From the NCBI GenBank assembly GCA_022749655.1, contig CP094243.1:3286001-3350000 (forward strand): a stretch of DNA of 64,000 nt. Direction: 5' to 3'. Numbering within the stretch: the stretch's first letter is position 1; every line of letters begins with the position of its first letter. The notes beneath the pieces are model-generated. The model had not been told where the DNA came from and did not search any database. It saw only the letters and a list, made by a program, of their open reading frames with translations. This document shows, piece by piece, positions 22,967 to 33,035 of this stretch. This stretch comes from Xanthomonas phaseoli pv. phaseoli. GTDB lineage: Bacteria > Pseudomonadota > Gammaproteobacteria > Xanthomonadales > Xanthomonadaceae. Both the position numbers and the translations under genes were made by a program.

Positions 22967-24122
22967 ATGCAGATCCCAGTCCCTTGCGAACCGAATGGCG
23001 TCAACGCTGCGGCATCCCGTTCGGCCGTGACCGCGCCATGGCGGCATCGCATGTTGTGCTCCGTCTTGCTGACGCTCATCACGCCCTGCGTAGCGCAGGC
23101 GCAAGTGGATCTGTCGCAGCTGGATGCGGAGATGGCCGCGCCACGTACGCAGGTGCTGGTACTCGGCAGCGTGCATCTATCCCAGTTGCCCAAGGGCAGC
23201 GACATCAGTGCCGCGCGTCTGCAACCGCTGATAGACCGACTGGCTGCTTACCGCCCCACCATCATCACCGTCGAAAACCTGTCTGGCGAAAGCTGCGATC
23301 TGATGCGCCGGCATCCTGCGGTCTATCTGCCCGAAGACACCACTAACTATTGTCCGGACACCGCCGACGCTGCGCGTGCCACCGGACTGGATGTGCCAGC
23401 CGCCGTTGGCCAGGTACGCAGCGCATTGAAGACCTGGCCGCAGACGCCCATGCCGGCACAACGTCGCCATCTGGCAGCGCTGTTCCTGGCCTCCGGCGAC
23501 CCGTCATCTGCGTTGGTGCAATGGCTACAGCTTGCACCCGCCGACCAACGTGCCGGCGACGGGCTGGATGCTGCGCTGGTGGCGCGCTTGCGCAAGGCAC
23601 AGGAGCGCCCCAACGAGAGCAACCAGATCGCCGCGCGGCTGGCGGCACGGCTTGGTTTGCAGCGTGTGTATTCGGCCGACGATCACACCGGCGACAACAT
23701 CGATATAGGCGATCCGGTGTCCTACGGCAAGGCGATTCAGGCGGCCTGGGACAAGGCGGCGCCGCGTGCACGTACCATGCGCGAACACGAAGACCGGTTG
23801 GCAAGCGAAGGCAAACTGCTGGAATTGTACCGCGCGATCAATCTACCTGCCAGCCAGCAGCTGGCGATTGCAGTGGATTTTCGCGCTGCGTTGAGCGAGG
23901 AGTCGCTGGAGCACTACGGCTATCGCTACGTCGTCCGGGTGGGAAATCCGCAACCTGCGCATGGTGTCTAACGTGCGTGCCAGCTTTGCCGACCAACCCG
24001 GCGCACGGGTATTGGCGGTGGTCGGCGCGATGCACAAACCCTGGTTCGACAACTGGCTAGGACAGCTACAGGGCGTGGATATCATAAATGCGGCACAGGT
24101 GCTGGGCACTGACGGGCAATGA
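22967..24122 (+). CDS. DUF5694-like exported protein (one frameshift)
   Basis: About 384 aa once repaired. A long positively charged N-terminus precedes a hydrophobic signal (MLCSVLLTLITPCVAQA) and then the family-type opening TQVLVLGSVHLSQLP. The C-terminal part, IRNLRMVSN ... VLAVVGAMHKPWFDNWL, is also typical and is read only after a one-base change near 23938, where CCGGGTGG carries one base too many. The biochemical role of this family is not established; the fold resembles TraB/EreA-type proteins, but that is an impression. AAGGAG lies 5-10 bases before ATG 22967. It stands alone between the S53 gene and a repeat cluster. Confidence 0.72.
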
Positions 24123-24436
24123 GGTTGTGAGTACAGCGATTTCAGTATGACGCTCCAGATCAACGCCTGTTTATTTGAATACGTGATGCCCTCACCGCGC
24201 CTGCGTTGCGAGGAGATCGACGCGTCGCGTGTGCGGTGCCCTCACCGCTCGCGGGACACGCCGTCAACCCGTCCATGGGGGCTCGATGGCGGCATCCATG
24301 CCGCCAACGGTCCCGCAATCGGCGAGGACACCGCACCAGACAGTTGGCGGGTGGTTTTGATGAAAGCGAAGGAAAAGGGCAAAGCCCTCTGCCGGTTGCT
24401 TTGCCGAACCATGCGCACCGACCATCTCGACTGGTC

Positions 24437-24536
24437 CTTGCCCGCCCACCGTCGCGGGACCCTTGGCGGCATGGATGCCGCCACGGAGCTTACACGGACG
24501 TACTTGCAGCATGCCCGGCGATGGTGGGCGGGCAAG
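24437..24536. repeat. Inverted-repeat element, copy 1
   Basis: A 100-bp element bounded by perfect 14-bp inverted termini CTTGCCCGCCCACC / GGTGGGCGGGCAAG, extendable to 18 bp with one mismatch. A palindrome (24465-24482) is near the centre. It is about 90% identical to copy 2. No target-site duplication is obvious. It could be a MITE-like or REP-like element. Confidence 0.75.
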
Positions 24537-24670
24537 GGCCCTGCAGCAAAACGCGAAGACCTTGAGTGCGCGGTGCACTCACCGCACCAGAGAGTTGGCT
24601 GGTTATTTTCGACGGCGTCGCATTGATGGTTGCTTGTTGAAACGCTGTGCACCGGCCAGGTTGGCCGGTC

Positions 24671-24770
24671 CTTGCCCGCCCACCGTCGCGGGGCCCTTGG
24701 CGGCATGGATGCCGCCACGGAGCTTACAAGGACGTACTTGCGGCGTGTCCTGCGATGGTGGGCGGGCAAG
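24671..24770. repeat. Inverted-repeat element, copy 2
   Basis: Same length, termini and central palindrome (24699-24716) as copy 1, exactly 234 bp further on and in the same orientation. Differences are scattered substitutions, suggesting local duplication followed by drift. Confidence 0.75.
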
Positions 24771-24881
24771 GGCCCTGCAGAAAACACGAAGACCTTGAGT
24801 GCGCGGCATCCTTGTCGCTCGCAGGACACGCCGTGCACACAATGCAACTGGTCGACGACCGTCCTCGTGTAGGCCAACCGC

Positions 24882-25178
24882 TTAGGTCAACACATCCAAC
24901 AAGCTACCCAGCATCTCATCGGAGCGCCGCAACACGTTGGCATTTGCCTGGAAGTCGTTGCGTGCCGATAGACCTTCCACCAGATCGGTGGCCGGTGCAG
25001 ATGGATCGGCGCTGGCATCGACCACGCTGGCCGCCGCGCCGCCATTGGCCTGGGTGCTGGCGGCAACGGACTGACGCGGGCTGCCGTCCACGGGTTGGCG
25101 GGCTACATTGCTGGCCGCGACCTGCTGACGCAGCGCGGCGACCTGCATTCCGGAACTGGCGATGCTGCTGATGCTCAT
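24882..25178 (-). CDS. Small flagellar rod/hook-like protein
   Basis: 98 aa. The N-terminus MSISSIASSGMQVAALRQQVAASNVA matches the flagellar rod/hook N-terminal motif (helix with SNVAR/SNIAN). The C-terminus LVEGLSARNDFQANANVLRRSDEMLGSLLDVL matches the FlgC/FlgE-type coiled-coil C-terminus, with only about 45 Ala/Ser/Gly-rich residues between. It therefore has both ends of an axial flagellar protein but no middle domain. Start ATG 25178 is chosen for the conserved opening. No other flagellar genes are nearby. Whether it assembles into a rod or is a relic is unknown. Confidence 0.7.
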   Translation of the reverse strand: MSISSIASSGMQVAALRQQVAASNVARQPVDGSPRQSVAASTQANGGAAASVVDASADPSAPATDLVEGLSARNDFQANANVLRRSDEMLGSLLDVLT

Positions 25179-25400
25179 GATGGCTCCGCTGTAGAAACTG
25201 AGAACTAACCGATGACGTTTGTTGACAACCCACCAACACACTTGCAGCTGGCAACCGCGTTCTACTGCTTTGGCACTCGCATCAACAAATAAGTGTCAGG
25301 GGCACTGCTCGGAACACTAGAACCGGCGGACAGCAGCCGCAATGTCCTGCCCAGCTCGTCGATTCCCCAAACACCCGCCTTACAGGCGCGTCACGCGCGC

Positions 25401-27041
25401 TCAGTAAGTACCCACCCGCACCCGCAACACCACGGGCACATTGCCAGCCGCATCCACACGCCCGAAGTTGAGGCCGTAGTCGGTCTGGTCGCCGTTGAGC
25501 TGCCTTTCCATCTGCCAGCGCCCATCGACATACCGCCCCTGCTCCACCCGCAACAGTTGTCCATGACGGGTATCGGCCGCGTCGCGGAAAAATTCAATGC
25601 GCGCCGCCATACCGGTCACCAGAAATTCCTCCGGCCCCAGTTGCGCCACCAGCAGCCTGCCGGCGTGGTCGTCGTTGCCCGGCAGAATGGGCGGCGCATC
25701 GCCCCACATGGGCGCACCGAACGACACCTTGGCCTCCCAGTCGCCGAAGCGCAGCGTCCGCTGTGGCGCGCCGGGCTGCTCGGTCACCGCCTGCAGCCGG
25801 CCGTCGAAGGCCGCCTGCGCCAGAATCCGCTGCATCGGCGCGAGCAGTGTGAAGTTGGCCGCATGGGCTGCAACCGCTGCGCGGTTGGCCTCGCTGTCGG
25901 GGTTGCCATCCATGCCGAACACCGAAAAGCCCACCCCGCCCTGCCCCAGCACATGGAACAGATACGGCGCGGTGGCCGCTTCGAAGCCGGTTTCCGATAC
26001 CCAGGCCGGGTTGTCGGGCCGCGCGTACTGGCCGATGACCTTGGTGTACTCGTTGTAATCGTTGGTGTAGATGTCGGTTCCGATGAAATCGATCGACGGC
26101 GTGGCCGCGCGCCACAGCGCGAAGACGTTCACCGTCGCACCGCCGGACGGATAGTCCATGCCCGGATAGCGCTTGCCCTTGTAGCGCAGCCAGGTGTTGA
26201 CGTAGAACGGCAGCGGATACACACGCTTGCCGGCGGCGGCCACCTGTTCGATATACGCGGCGGTGGCATACGCATTGAACGCTTCGGCTGCTTCGGCACC
26301 GAACAGTTGCTGCCAGCTGCCCTGCGGCTTGCCCAGCGCGCGCGCAATCTGGGCCGGCACCGGTCGTGCGAACGCGGCCTCCCCTGCGGGGCCGTGATCG
26401 CGCACGGTACCGATGGCGCCCGGCTCGTTTTCCACCTGCACCAGGATCACGGTATGGCGGTCGCCATCCACCTTGCGCAGGTGCTGCATCAACGCAGTGA
26501 ACGCACGCGTATCGGCCTGCATGTTGGCGGCCACATGGGGCGACAACACATCCACCGGCTCGCCATTGGCGTCGCGCATGCGCGGGTAGGTCGCTTCGTC
26601 GCGCTTGATCCATTCCGGCACGTAATGCATCTGGCCATTCTTCCAGCTGCCGAACCACAGCAAGGCCACGCGCAGGCCCCGCTTGCGGGCGCCGGCAATC
26701 AGCGCGTCCACATTGCTCGTGTCGAAGCGGCCCTGTTCCGGCTCGAACTGCTCCCAGTACACCGGCGCTTCCACCGTGTTGGCATGCAGGGCAACCACCT
26801 CGTCCAATGCCTTGGGCAATACCGCCGGCCATGCGCTGGAGTTGTGCAATTGCGCGGCCAGGATCGTATACGGCGCACCATCGACAAACAGCGCGTGGCG
26901 GCCGTTCTGGGTGACCAAGCGCGGCAGTTCTTCGGCACTGGCCAGCAGCGGCGCGCTAGCGGCCAACATCACCAACGACCACAGCAGCGCCGCGAGGCGG
27001 CCGCGCCGCTGTGCCTTGAATCGAACAAACAAACCCATCAT
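25401..27041 (-). CDS. GH35-type beta-galactosidase-like glycosidase, exported
   Basis: 546 aa, signal peptide (LAALLWSLVMLAASAPLLASA). A TIM-barrel GH35/GH42-clan enzyme with the acid/base Glu206 in VQVENEPG and candidate nucleophile Glu350 in WVSETGFE. A beta domain follows (about residues 400-546), as in the DUF5597-containing beta-galactosidase-like group. The start codon at 27041 overlaps the upstream stop as ATGA, so it is translationally coupled to the S9 peptidase gene. Serine-linked galactose occurs in extensins and galactose in pectin side chains, so either could be the target; that is inference. Frame intact. Confidence 0.85.
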   Translation of the reverse strand: MMGLFVRFKAQRRGRLAALLWSLVMLAASAPLLASAEELPRLVTQNGRHALFVDGAPYTILAAQLHNSSAWPAVLPKALDEVVALHANTVEAPVYWEQFEPEQGRFDTSNVDALIAGARKRGLRVALLWFGSWKNGQMHYVPEWIKRDEATYPRMRDANGEPVDVLSPHVAANMQADTRAFTALMQHLRKVDGDRHTVILVQVENEPGAIGTVRDHGPAGEAAFARPVPAQIARALGKPQGSWQQLFGAEAAEAFNAYATAAYIEQVAAAGKRVYPLPFYVNTWLRYKGKRYPGMDYPSGGATVNVFALWRAATPSIDFIGTDIYTNDYNEYTKVIGQYARPDNPAWVSETGFEAATAPYLFHVLGQGGVGFSVFGMDGNPDSEANRAAVAAHAANFTLLAPMQRILAQAAFDGRLQAVTEQPGAPQRTLRFGDWEAKVSFGAPMWGDAPPILPGNDDHAGRLLVAQLGPEEFLVTGMAARIEFFRDAADTRHGQLLRVEQGRYVDGRWQMERQLNGDQTDYGLNFGRVDAAGNVPVVLRVRVGTY

Positions 27042-29374
27042 TGCGCCTCCGATGGCAGGGAATTCCAGTGCGGCGTGGATTCGTTGCGCAGATGGCGCAC
27101 GAAGAAGTCGTACTGGCGACGTTGCACGTAATCGATCGGCCCGCTGGAGCGGCCGACCGAATGCTCGCCACCCGGCACGGTGAGCAGGTCGAATTCCTTG
27201 CCGGCCTTGATCAGGGCGTCGACGACTTGTGCGGTGGACGCCGGATCCACATTGCTGTCCTGCTCGCCGACGATCAGCAGCAGGTCGCCCTGCACCTTGC
27301 TTGCATTGGCCACGCCAGACGCCTGCGCATAGTGCGCATCCACCGGCCAGCCCATCCACTGCTCGTTCCAGCTGATCTTGTCCATGCGGTTGTCGTAGCA
27401 CCCGGCAAACGCAACGCCCACCTTGTAGAACTCCGGATGACGCTCGAGCGCTCCCAGCGTGCTCTGCCCGCCGGCCGATGCACCGTAGATACCGACGCGG
27501 CTGATGTCGTAAGACGGGTCCTTGGCCGCCAGCGCACGATGCCAGGCAATGCGGTCGGCAAACCCGGAATCGCCCAGATTTTTCCACGCCACATCATGAA
27601 ACGCCTTGGAGCGATTGGCGGTCCCCATGCCGTCGATCATCACCACGATGAAACCCAGATCGGCCTGCGCCTGCATGCCGATCTGCTTGTCGCCGCCGGA
27701 GTGATAACCGAACGGCCAGAACGTCTTGGGGACGAAGGAATCGTGTGGCCCGGCATAGATGTTCTCGATCACCGGATAGGTCTTGCGCGGATCGTAGTCG
27801 CGCGGACGCACCACCATGCCCCAGATATCGGTGGTGCCATCGCGGCCCTTGGCCACGAAGGTCTCCGGCGCGCGCCAGCCGGCGGCCTGCAGCTTGTCGA
27901 TCGTGCCACGCTCCACGGTGTGCAGCAGCTGGCCATCGATGGCGTGCAGCTCCATCACCGGCGGCAGGTCCGGCCGCGAATAGACATCGACGTAATGCAG
28001 GCCGTCATCGGCTATCGCCACATCGTGGTCGGCCTCGGCGTGGGTCAAGCGGGTCAACCGGCGGCCGTCGAAATCCACGCTGTAGAGCTGGCGGTCGTAC
28101 GGATCCTTGCCCGCATCCATCCCGCTGGCCGTGAACCAGATGCGGCGTTGCGCATCGTCCACGCGCAGCACATCGCGCACCACCCACGGCCCGCGGGTGA
28201 GCTGGCGTTTCAGCTTGCCGCTGCGTCCATCGAACAGATACAGGTGCCGCCAGCCGTCACGTTCGGAAATCCACAGCACCTCAGCGCCACGCCCGTCTAC
28301 GTCGTGGCGAAAGCTGCGGTCGGCATACACGAAGGTGCGCGCGTCTTCACCGACTGCCACGCGCGCGCGCCCACTGATTGCATCCACCGAAATCACGCGC
28401 ATGCGTTGAAAACCACGCTGCACATACTCGAACGCCACGCTGCGCCCATCGCTGCGCCACTGCAGCGGCGACAACGAATACGGGTTGTCGAACAACGCGG
28501 TGTCCACGTCGCGGCGTGTGCCGTCCAGCGCAAATAGCACCGGCCGTTCCACATCCACCGCATCGCCCGGCTTGGGATACAACTGGGTATGCACCACCGG
28601 TTGCCCGCCGCCGGCAGGCGCGGCTTCGACGCGGGTGACACGGCGCGCCAGCCCCGGACGCACGCGGTACACCGCCAGCTGCCGCGAATCCGGCGACCAG
28701 GCAACACTCTCCAGATCGAAATAGTCATCGGCACGGCCGTCGCTGCTGAGCCGGGTAAACTGCCCGTCGGCGACATGGCGCAACACCAGGTTCCAACCAT
28801 CGGCCAGCACCTCCCACGTGGCATCGGGCGAGCGACGCGGCGTGGTGTCGGCGGGCACCAGCGGGTCGCGCACCACGCCGAAACCGCGTGGGCGTGCCGG
28901 CTGCAGCCGAGCATCGGGTGCGCAGTGGTAGGTGGTCAGCGTGCAGCGCCAGGGCGCATCGTCCAGTGCGAAGACAATGGCGCCATCGCTGCGTTCGCCC
29001 TCGGTTGAAAACCAGAACTGCTCGAACGGCAGACGCAGCGGCGCATAGGGCTTGCCGGTTGCCGCACTCAGGCCCTGGGCCACGCGCGCCTGATCGAAGG
29101 CCGGCTGCTTCTGCAACGTGGCCACATCGGCACTGACAAACGCAAAACCACCCGGCACCGTCTTGCGGTAATGGAACCTGCCATTGTCCTGCCATTGCGC
29201 CGGCCAGGCGACATTCTCCGTCAGCGTGATCCACTGCTCGCGCAACCCCAGCGAGCGTTGGTAATCGGCAACGCTGGGCGCAGCCTGCACAGCACCGGAC
29301 AACAGCATCACCGAGGCGGCCAGCGCACACCATCGACGCAAACCAAGTGCGCTGCGGCGCGCCTCACTCACCAT
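27038..29374 (-). CDS. S9 family prolyl oligopeptidase / DPP-IV-like exported peptidase 2
   Basis: 778 aa, signal peptide (RRWCALAASVMLLSGAVQA). N-terminal propeller and C-terminal hydrolase domain with Ser633 in GASAGGQ, acidic loop VGEQDSNVDPAST and His in PGGEHSVG. It resembles peptidase 1 throughout, including MDKISWNEQWMGWP. Start ATG 29374 lies inside the last codons of the APC permease (11-base overlap), and its stop overlaps the GH35 start (ATGA). Permease, peptidase and glycosidase therefore form one operon. This favours peptides or glycopeptides, with products taken up as amino acids, as the substrate of the set. Frame intact. Confidence 0.88.
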   Translation of the reverse strand: MVSEARRSALGLRRWCALAASVMLLSGAVQAAPSVADYQRSLGLREQWITLTENVAWPAQWQDNGRFHYRKTVPGGFAFVSADVATLQKQPAFDQARVAQGLSAATGKPYAPLRLPFEQFWFSTEGERSDGAIVFALDDAPWRCTLTTYHCAPDARLQPARPRGFGVVRDPLVPADTTPRRSPDATWEVLADGWNLVLRHVADGQFTRLSSDGRADDYFDLESVAWSPDSRQLAVYRVRPGLARRVTRVEAAPAGGGQPVVHTQLYPKPGDAVDVERPVLFALDGTRRDVDTALFDNPYSLSPLQWRSDGRSVAFEYVQRGFQRMRVISVDAISGRARVAVGEDARTFVYADRSFRHDVDGRGAEVLWISERDGWRHLYLFDGRSGKLKRQLTRGPWVVRDVLRVDDAQRRIWFTASGMDAGKDPYDRQLYSVDFDGRRLTRLTHAEADHDVAIADDGLHYVDVYSRPDLPPVMELHAIDGQLLHTVERGTIDKLQAAGWRAPETFVAKGRDGTTDIWGMVVRPRDYDPRKTYPVIENIYAGPHDSFVPKTFWPFGYHSGGDKQIGMQAQADLGFIVVMIDGMGTANRSKAFHDVAWKNLGDSGFADRIAWHRALAAKDPSYDISRVGIYGASAGGQSTLGALERHPEFYKVGVAFAGCYDNRMDKISWNEQWMGWPVDAHYAQASGVANASKVQGDLLLIVGEQDSNVDPASTAQVVDALIKAGKEFDLLTVPGGEHSVGRSSGPIDYVQRRQYDFFVRHLRNESTPHWNSLPSEAQ

Positions 29375-30935
29375 CGTCCTCCTCCAGCGCAAGCTCGTCG
29401 CTGCGCAAACCGCTGCGCGCGCCCCAGTGGTAAATGAAGAACGCAATGGCCGCCACGGCCAGCGTATCGAACGGATGCGCAATCCAGCCATGTCCGCCGA
29501 ACGTCCCTGCCCACGACACCAGCATCACCAGCACGAAGAACACGATCAGCCACAACGATGCGTGCACCTGCCGCACCAGGCGCGCGCGGCCTTCGCGCGA
29601 AGGCAGGCGGTACAGCACATACAGCACGAACGCGAGCACCTGCAAGCCCAGCAACCACGACAAGGTCGGCCAGGTGGACCAGTACACGATCAACGCCGCC
29701 ACCATGAACGACAGCGGCCCCAGCACCGGCAGGCCACGCACGAAAAATGGGCGCGGCAAGTCCGGCGCGCTGCGGCGCAGGGCCGCCACCGTGATCGGCG
29801 CCACCGCATAGCTCAGCACCAGGGCCGCTGATACCACGCCGATCAGCGTCTCCCACGAGGGAAACGGCAGCGTCCAGAAGATCGACAAGCCCAGGCTCAA
29901 CCACAGTGCCGGACGCGGGATGCCCGACGCCGGATCCACCCGCGTCAGCGCCGGCAAGAATCCACCGCTACGCGCCCAGCCATACACCACGCGCGGCGTG
30001 GCATTCATGTAGATATTGCCGGTGCCGCTGGGCGAGACCATCGCATCGCAGATCACCAGTGCCGCCAGCCACGCCATGCCCAGCGCTAAGGCGATGTCGT
30101 GGTACGGCAGCGAGAAGGCCTTGTCGATACCCGCCCAGCCGTGTGCGAGCTGCGCGGCCGGGATGCTGCCCAGGAACGCCAGCTGCAGCAGCACGTAAAT
30201 CACCGTGGACAGCGCCACCGACAGGATCAGCGCAATCGGAATATTGCGCTGCGGGTCGCGCACTTCGCTGGCCACCGACACGATCGGGGTCAGTCCCAGG
30301 TACGCGAAGATGATGCCGCCGGCCGAGATCGCCGCTTCCACGCCTGCCATGCCCGATGGCGCGAACCCATGCACGCTCAGATTGCCGGCATCGAAGTGCT
30401 GCATCAGCAGCACGATCACCAGGATCGGCACCAGAAACTTGAAGATGCTGACGATGTTGTTGGCCAGCGCAAAGGTCTTGACGCTGAAATAGTTGAGCAC
30501 GAAGAACAGCACCAGCAACGCCAGCTGCACCAGCCAACCCGCCGCGCTGGGATGGGTGCTGTTCGGCTGGCTCAACCACGGGAACCACGCCGCTGCGTAT
30601 TGCCGCGCCGCCTCCACTTCGATCGCGATCAGGCTGGAGAACGCGATCAAGGTGATGAAGCCGGTCAGCGAGCCGAGCAAGGCGCCATGCGAATACTCCG
30701 GGTAGCGCACCACTCCGCCGGCGCGCGGCAATGCCGCACCGAGTTCGCAATACACCAGCCCAAGCAACAGCACCGCGATGCCGCCGAGGATCCAAGACAC
30801 GATGCCCGCCGGCCCCGCGATCGATGAGACGTGGCTGGCCGAAAACAACCACCCGGAACCGAAGATCGAACCCAGCCCGATGAAGGTCAGGTCGGTCAGG
30901 CTCAGCCGCTTGTGGAACTTGCCTTGTGTGGCCAT
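29364..30935 (-). CDS. APC superfamily amino-acid permease
   Basis: 523 aa integral inner-membrane transporter with about 12-14 hydrophobic segments. The opening, SLTDLTFIGLGSIFGSGWLF, is the conserved first helix of APC permeases. Overall length and the helix after residue 480 resemble aspartate/proton symporter-type (YveA-like) members; the real substrate cannot be read from sequence. I start at ATG 30935 (MATQGKFHKR); upstream in-frame codons are in GC-rich intergenic DNA. First gene of the permease-S9-GH35 operon. Given the neighbourhood, proline, hydroxyproline or a peptide product is conceivable, but this is speculation. Confidence 0.85.
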   Translation of the reverse strand: MATQGKFHKRLSLTDLTFIGLGSIFGSGWLFSASHVSSIAGPAGIVSWILGGIAVLLLGLVYCELGAALPRAGGVVRYPEYSHGALLGSLTGFITLIAFSSLIAIEVEAARQYAAAWFPWLSQPNSTHPSAAGWLVQLALLVLFFVLNYFSVKTFALANNIVSIFKFLVPILVIVLLMQHFDAGNLSVHGFAPSGMAGVEAAISAGGIIFAYLGLTPIVSVASEVRDPQRNIPIALILSVALSTVIYVLLQLAFLGSIPAAQLAHGWAGIDKAFSLPYHDIALALGMAWLAALVICDAMVSPSGTGNIYMNATPRVVYGWARSGGFLPALTRVDPASGIPRPALWLSLGLSIFWTLPFPSWETLIGVVSAALVLSYAVAPITVAALRRSAPDLPRPFFVRGLPVLGPLSFMVAALIVYWSTWPTLSWLLGLQVLAFVLYVLYRLPSREGRARLVRQVHASLWLIVFFVLVMLVSWAGTFGGHGWIAHPFDTLAVAAIAFFIYHWGARSGLRSDELALEEDDGE

Positions 30936-31109
30936 GGTGCCCCTCATTGAAAAGGTTGTCGCCGGTTCCCAACTACTGCAGCTGTTCCCTTCTCCCTGCG
31001 GAAGAAGGTGCCCCGGAGGGGCGGATGAGGGTGCGCGCATAGCCTCGTGTCCTTCGACACTGCGCAGCTTCGCGCCGGACCCTCACCCCAACCCCCGCTC
31101 TGCGCCCCG

Positions 31110-31170
31110 GCCCGCGCTTGCGGCGCGGGCGCTCAAGGCACGCGCGCCAGTGGCGCGCAAACTGTGCCTT
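31110..31170 (-). terminator. Tandem hairpins after the DUF885 operon
   Basis: Two strong stem-loops lie 35-95 bases past the DUF885-1 stop. At 31135-31170 AAGGCAC pairs with GTGCCTT, enclosing an inner GCGCGCC/GGCGCGC stem. At 31110-31130 GCCCGCG pairs with CGCGGGC. No clear U-tract follows, so this may be a rho-associated or attenuator structure between two operons. Confidence 0.4.
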
Positions 31171-31204
31171 CTCGCCCCAAAGGCAGCGGGGCTTCACAGC
31201 ATTG

Positions 31205-33035
31205 CTATTGCTCCGACGCCTCCTGTGCCCAGGGCGACTTCCCGCCCTCGGCGATGAAGCGGGCGATGCGTTGCTCCAGCACCGGGAGCGGCACCGAGCC
31301 GGTTTCAGGATCGCGTCGTGGAAGGCACGGATGTCGAACTTCTCGCCGAGCGCGGCTTCGGCCTTGTGCCGCAACTCGATGATCTTCAGCTCGCCCAGGT
31401 AGTACGACAGTGCCTGCCCCGGCCAGGCGATATAGCGGTCCACCTCGGTGGTGACTTCGTGCTCGCTCAGCGCAGTGTTGTCGCGCAGGTAGGCCTGCGC
31501 CTGCTCGCGCGTCCAGCCCTTGTGGTGGATACCGGTATCGATCACCAAACGGCAGGCGCGCCACATCTGGTAGGTGAGGTAGCCGAACCGGTCATAGGGC
31601 GTGTCGTACATGCCCATTTCCTGACCCAGGTACTCCGAATATAGCGCCCACCCTTCGCCATACGCGGAGATGTAGCTGTAACGACGGAACTCCGGCAAAC
31701 CCTGCGCCTCTGCCGCCAGCGGCATCTGCAACGCGTGGCCGGGCGAGGATTCGTGCAAGGTCAGCGCGGTCAGGTTGTACAGCGGCCGCGACGGCAGGTT
31801 GTAGGTGTTGACCAAGTAGATGCCCGGCCCACCGCGACCGCCGGTGTAGAACGGCGCCAGCTCCGGCGGCACCGGTTCGATGGCGAAGCGGCGGCGCGGC
31901 AGCCGGCCGATGTAATCGCCCACCTTGGCGTCCACGCGCTTGGCGATCCACGCCGCCTGCTTGAGCAACTCTTCCGGCGTCTTGGCGTAGAACTGCGGTC
32001 GGTACGCAGGAAGTGCAGGAATGCCGGGAACACCGCCTGTCCGGCCGGCGGCTTGAAGCCGCTGGCCGCGATGGTCTGGTCCATCTGCGTGCGCAGCTTG
32101 GCCACTTCCTGCAAGCCGATCTGATGGATCTGGTCGGGGCTCAAGTCCAGCGTAGTGAACTCGCGAATCTGCGCACGGTAATACGCCTGCCCGTCCGGCA
32201 ACGCTTCGCCGGCCAGCGTGGTGCGTGCGCGCGGCTGGTACTCATTGCGGATGAAGTCCAGCAGCCTGGCGTACGCCGGCACCACCTGTGTCTGGATGAC
32301 ACTGACCGCCTGCTGGCGCAGTTGCGCCTGCACATCGGCCGGCAGCGTCGCCGGCATCTGCTTGAATGGCGCGTAGAACGGGTTGGCCTCGCCTTTGGCC
32401 TGCGCCACATCGGCGATGGATTGGTCGCGCCCGGTCATCGTGACCCGCGGCTGGGTGAAACCGCGCGCCAGCCCGGCGCGCATATTGTCGGTGTGCTCGG
32501 CGAAATAGCGCGGGATGTCGGCCAGCATCTTCAGATAGCGCTGGTAATCCTCGCGCGTGCGCAGCTTGGCTTCGGCGCTGAAGCCCAGATCGCTCCAGAA
32601 CGCCGAGTCGCTGTTGAACGGCATTTCCCAGGCGCGAAAATGCTGCTGGTCCAGCAACACCTGCAATTGCTGCCGGTACACCTGGTAACTCACCTGATCC
32701 TCGGCCGACAGCTGCGCCTGCGGGATGGCATCCAGTTCCTTCAACACCTGTTGCCAATACGCCGTGCGCAGGTTTTGCGTGGCGACATCGACCTTGGGCA
32801 GATGGTCGGCCTGTTGCTCCTGCGTGGCCTGGTTGTCTTCATCAACCGCGCCGGACGCCTGCGCCTGGCGCCAGCGCCACTCGCGTGTGTACAAGGCCTT
32901 GAAGCGTGCCGCTGCGGTGTTCTGCGTGGCCGCAGCCGCGACCTCGGCCGCTTTCGCAGGCAAGGCCAGGCCGCCCAGGCTGGCTGCAATCAGCAGCGTC
33001 AATGTGCTCGCGCGTAACGTACCGATGGTGCTCAT
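31205..33035 (-). CDS. DUF885 family peptidase-like protein 1, exported (two frameshifts)
   Basis: About 610 aa once repaired. Signal peptide (LTLLIAASLGGLALPAKAAE). The DUF885 signature HESSPGHALQ, then YGEGWALYSEYLG, gives likely metal/catalytic His and Glu; HE..PGHA is a variant of the family's HE..PGHH, so the last His is Ala here. DUF885 proteins are thought to be metal-dependent carboxypeptidase-like enzymes. Frame changes near 32005 (CC for CCC) and 31312 (AAA for AAAA) are each repaired by one base. The start at 33035 overlaps the stop of the paralogue upstream (ATGA), so the two are coupled. The pair are only moderately alike, suggesting old duplication with different specificities. 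Confidence 0.78.

Larger units (their letters stand above)
24200..24880. repeat. Cluster of ~234-bp-spaced inverted-repeat elements (no gene)
   Basis: A 680-base non-coding stretch built from related segments. Two full elements (24437-24536 and 24671-24770) and a degraded inverted one (around 24288-24345) share the 18-bp palindrome family GGCGGCAT-N2-ATGCCGCC. Flanking text recurs too: AAGACCTTGAGTGCGCGG follows both full elements, and related CACCAGA(C/G)AGTTGGC stretches occur at 24345 and 24589. Reading frames here are by-products of the repeat. Confidence 0.75.

Noticed and set aside
24200..24880. CRISPR array or insertion sequence
   Set aside because: Only two full repeats, too long for CRISPR and with no regular short spacers; no transposase frame of recognisable family lies between the inverted ends.
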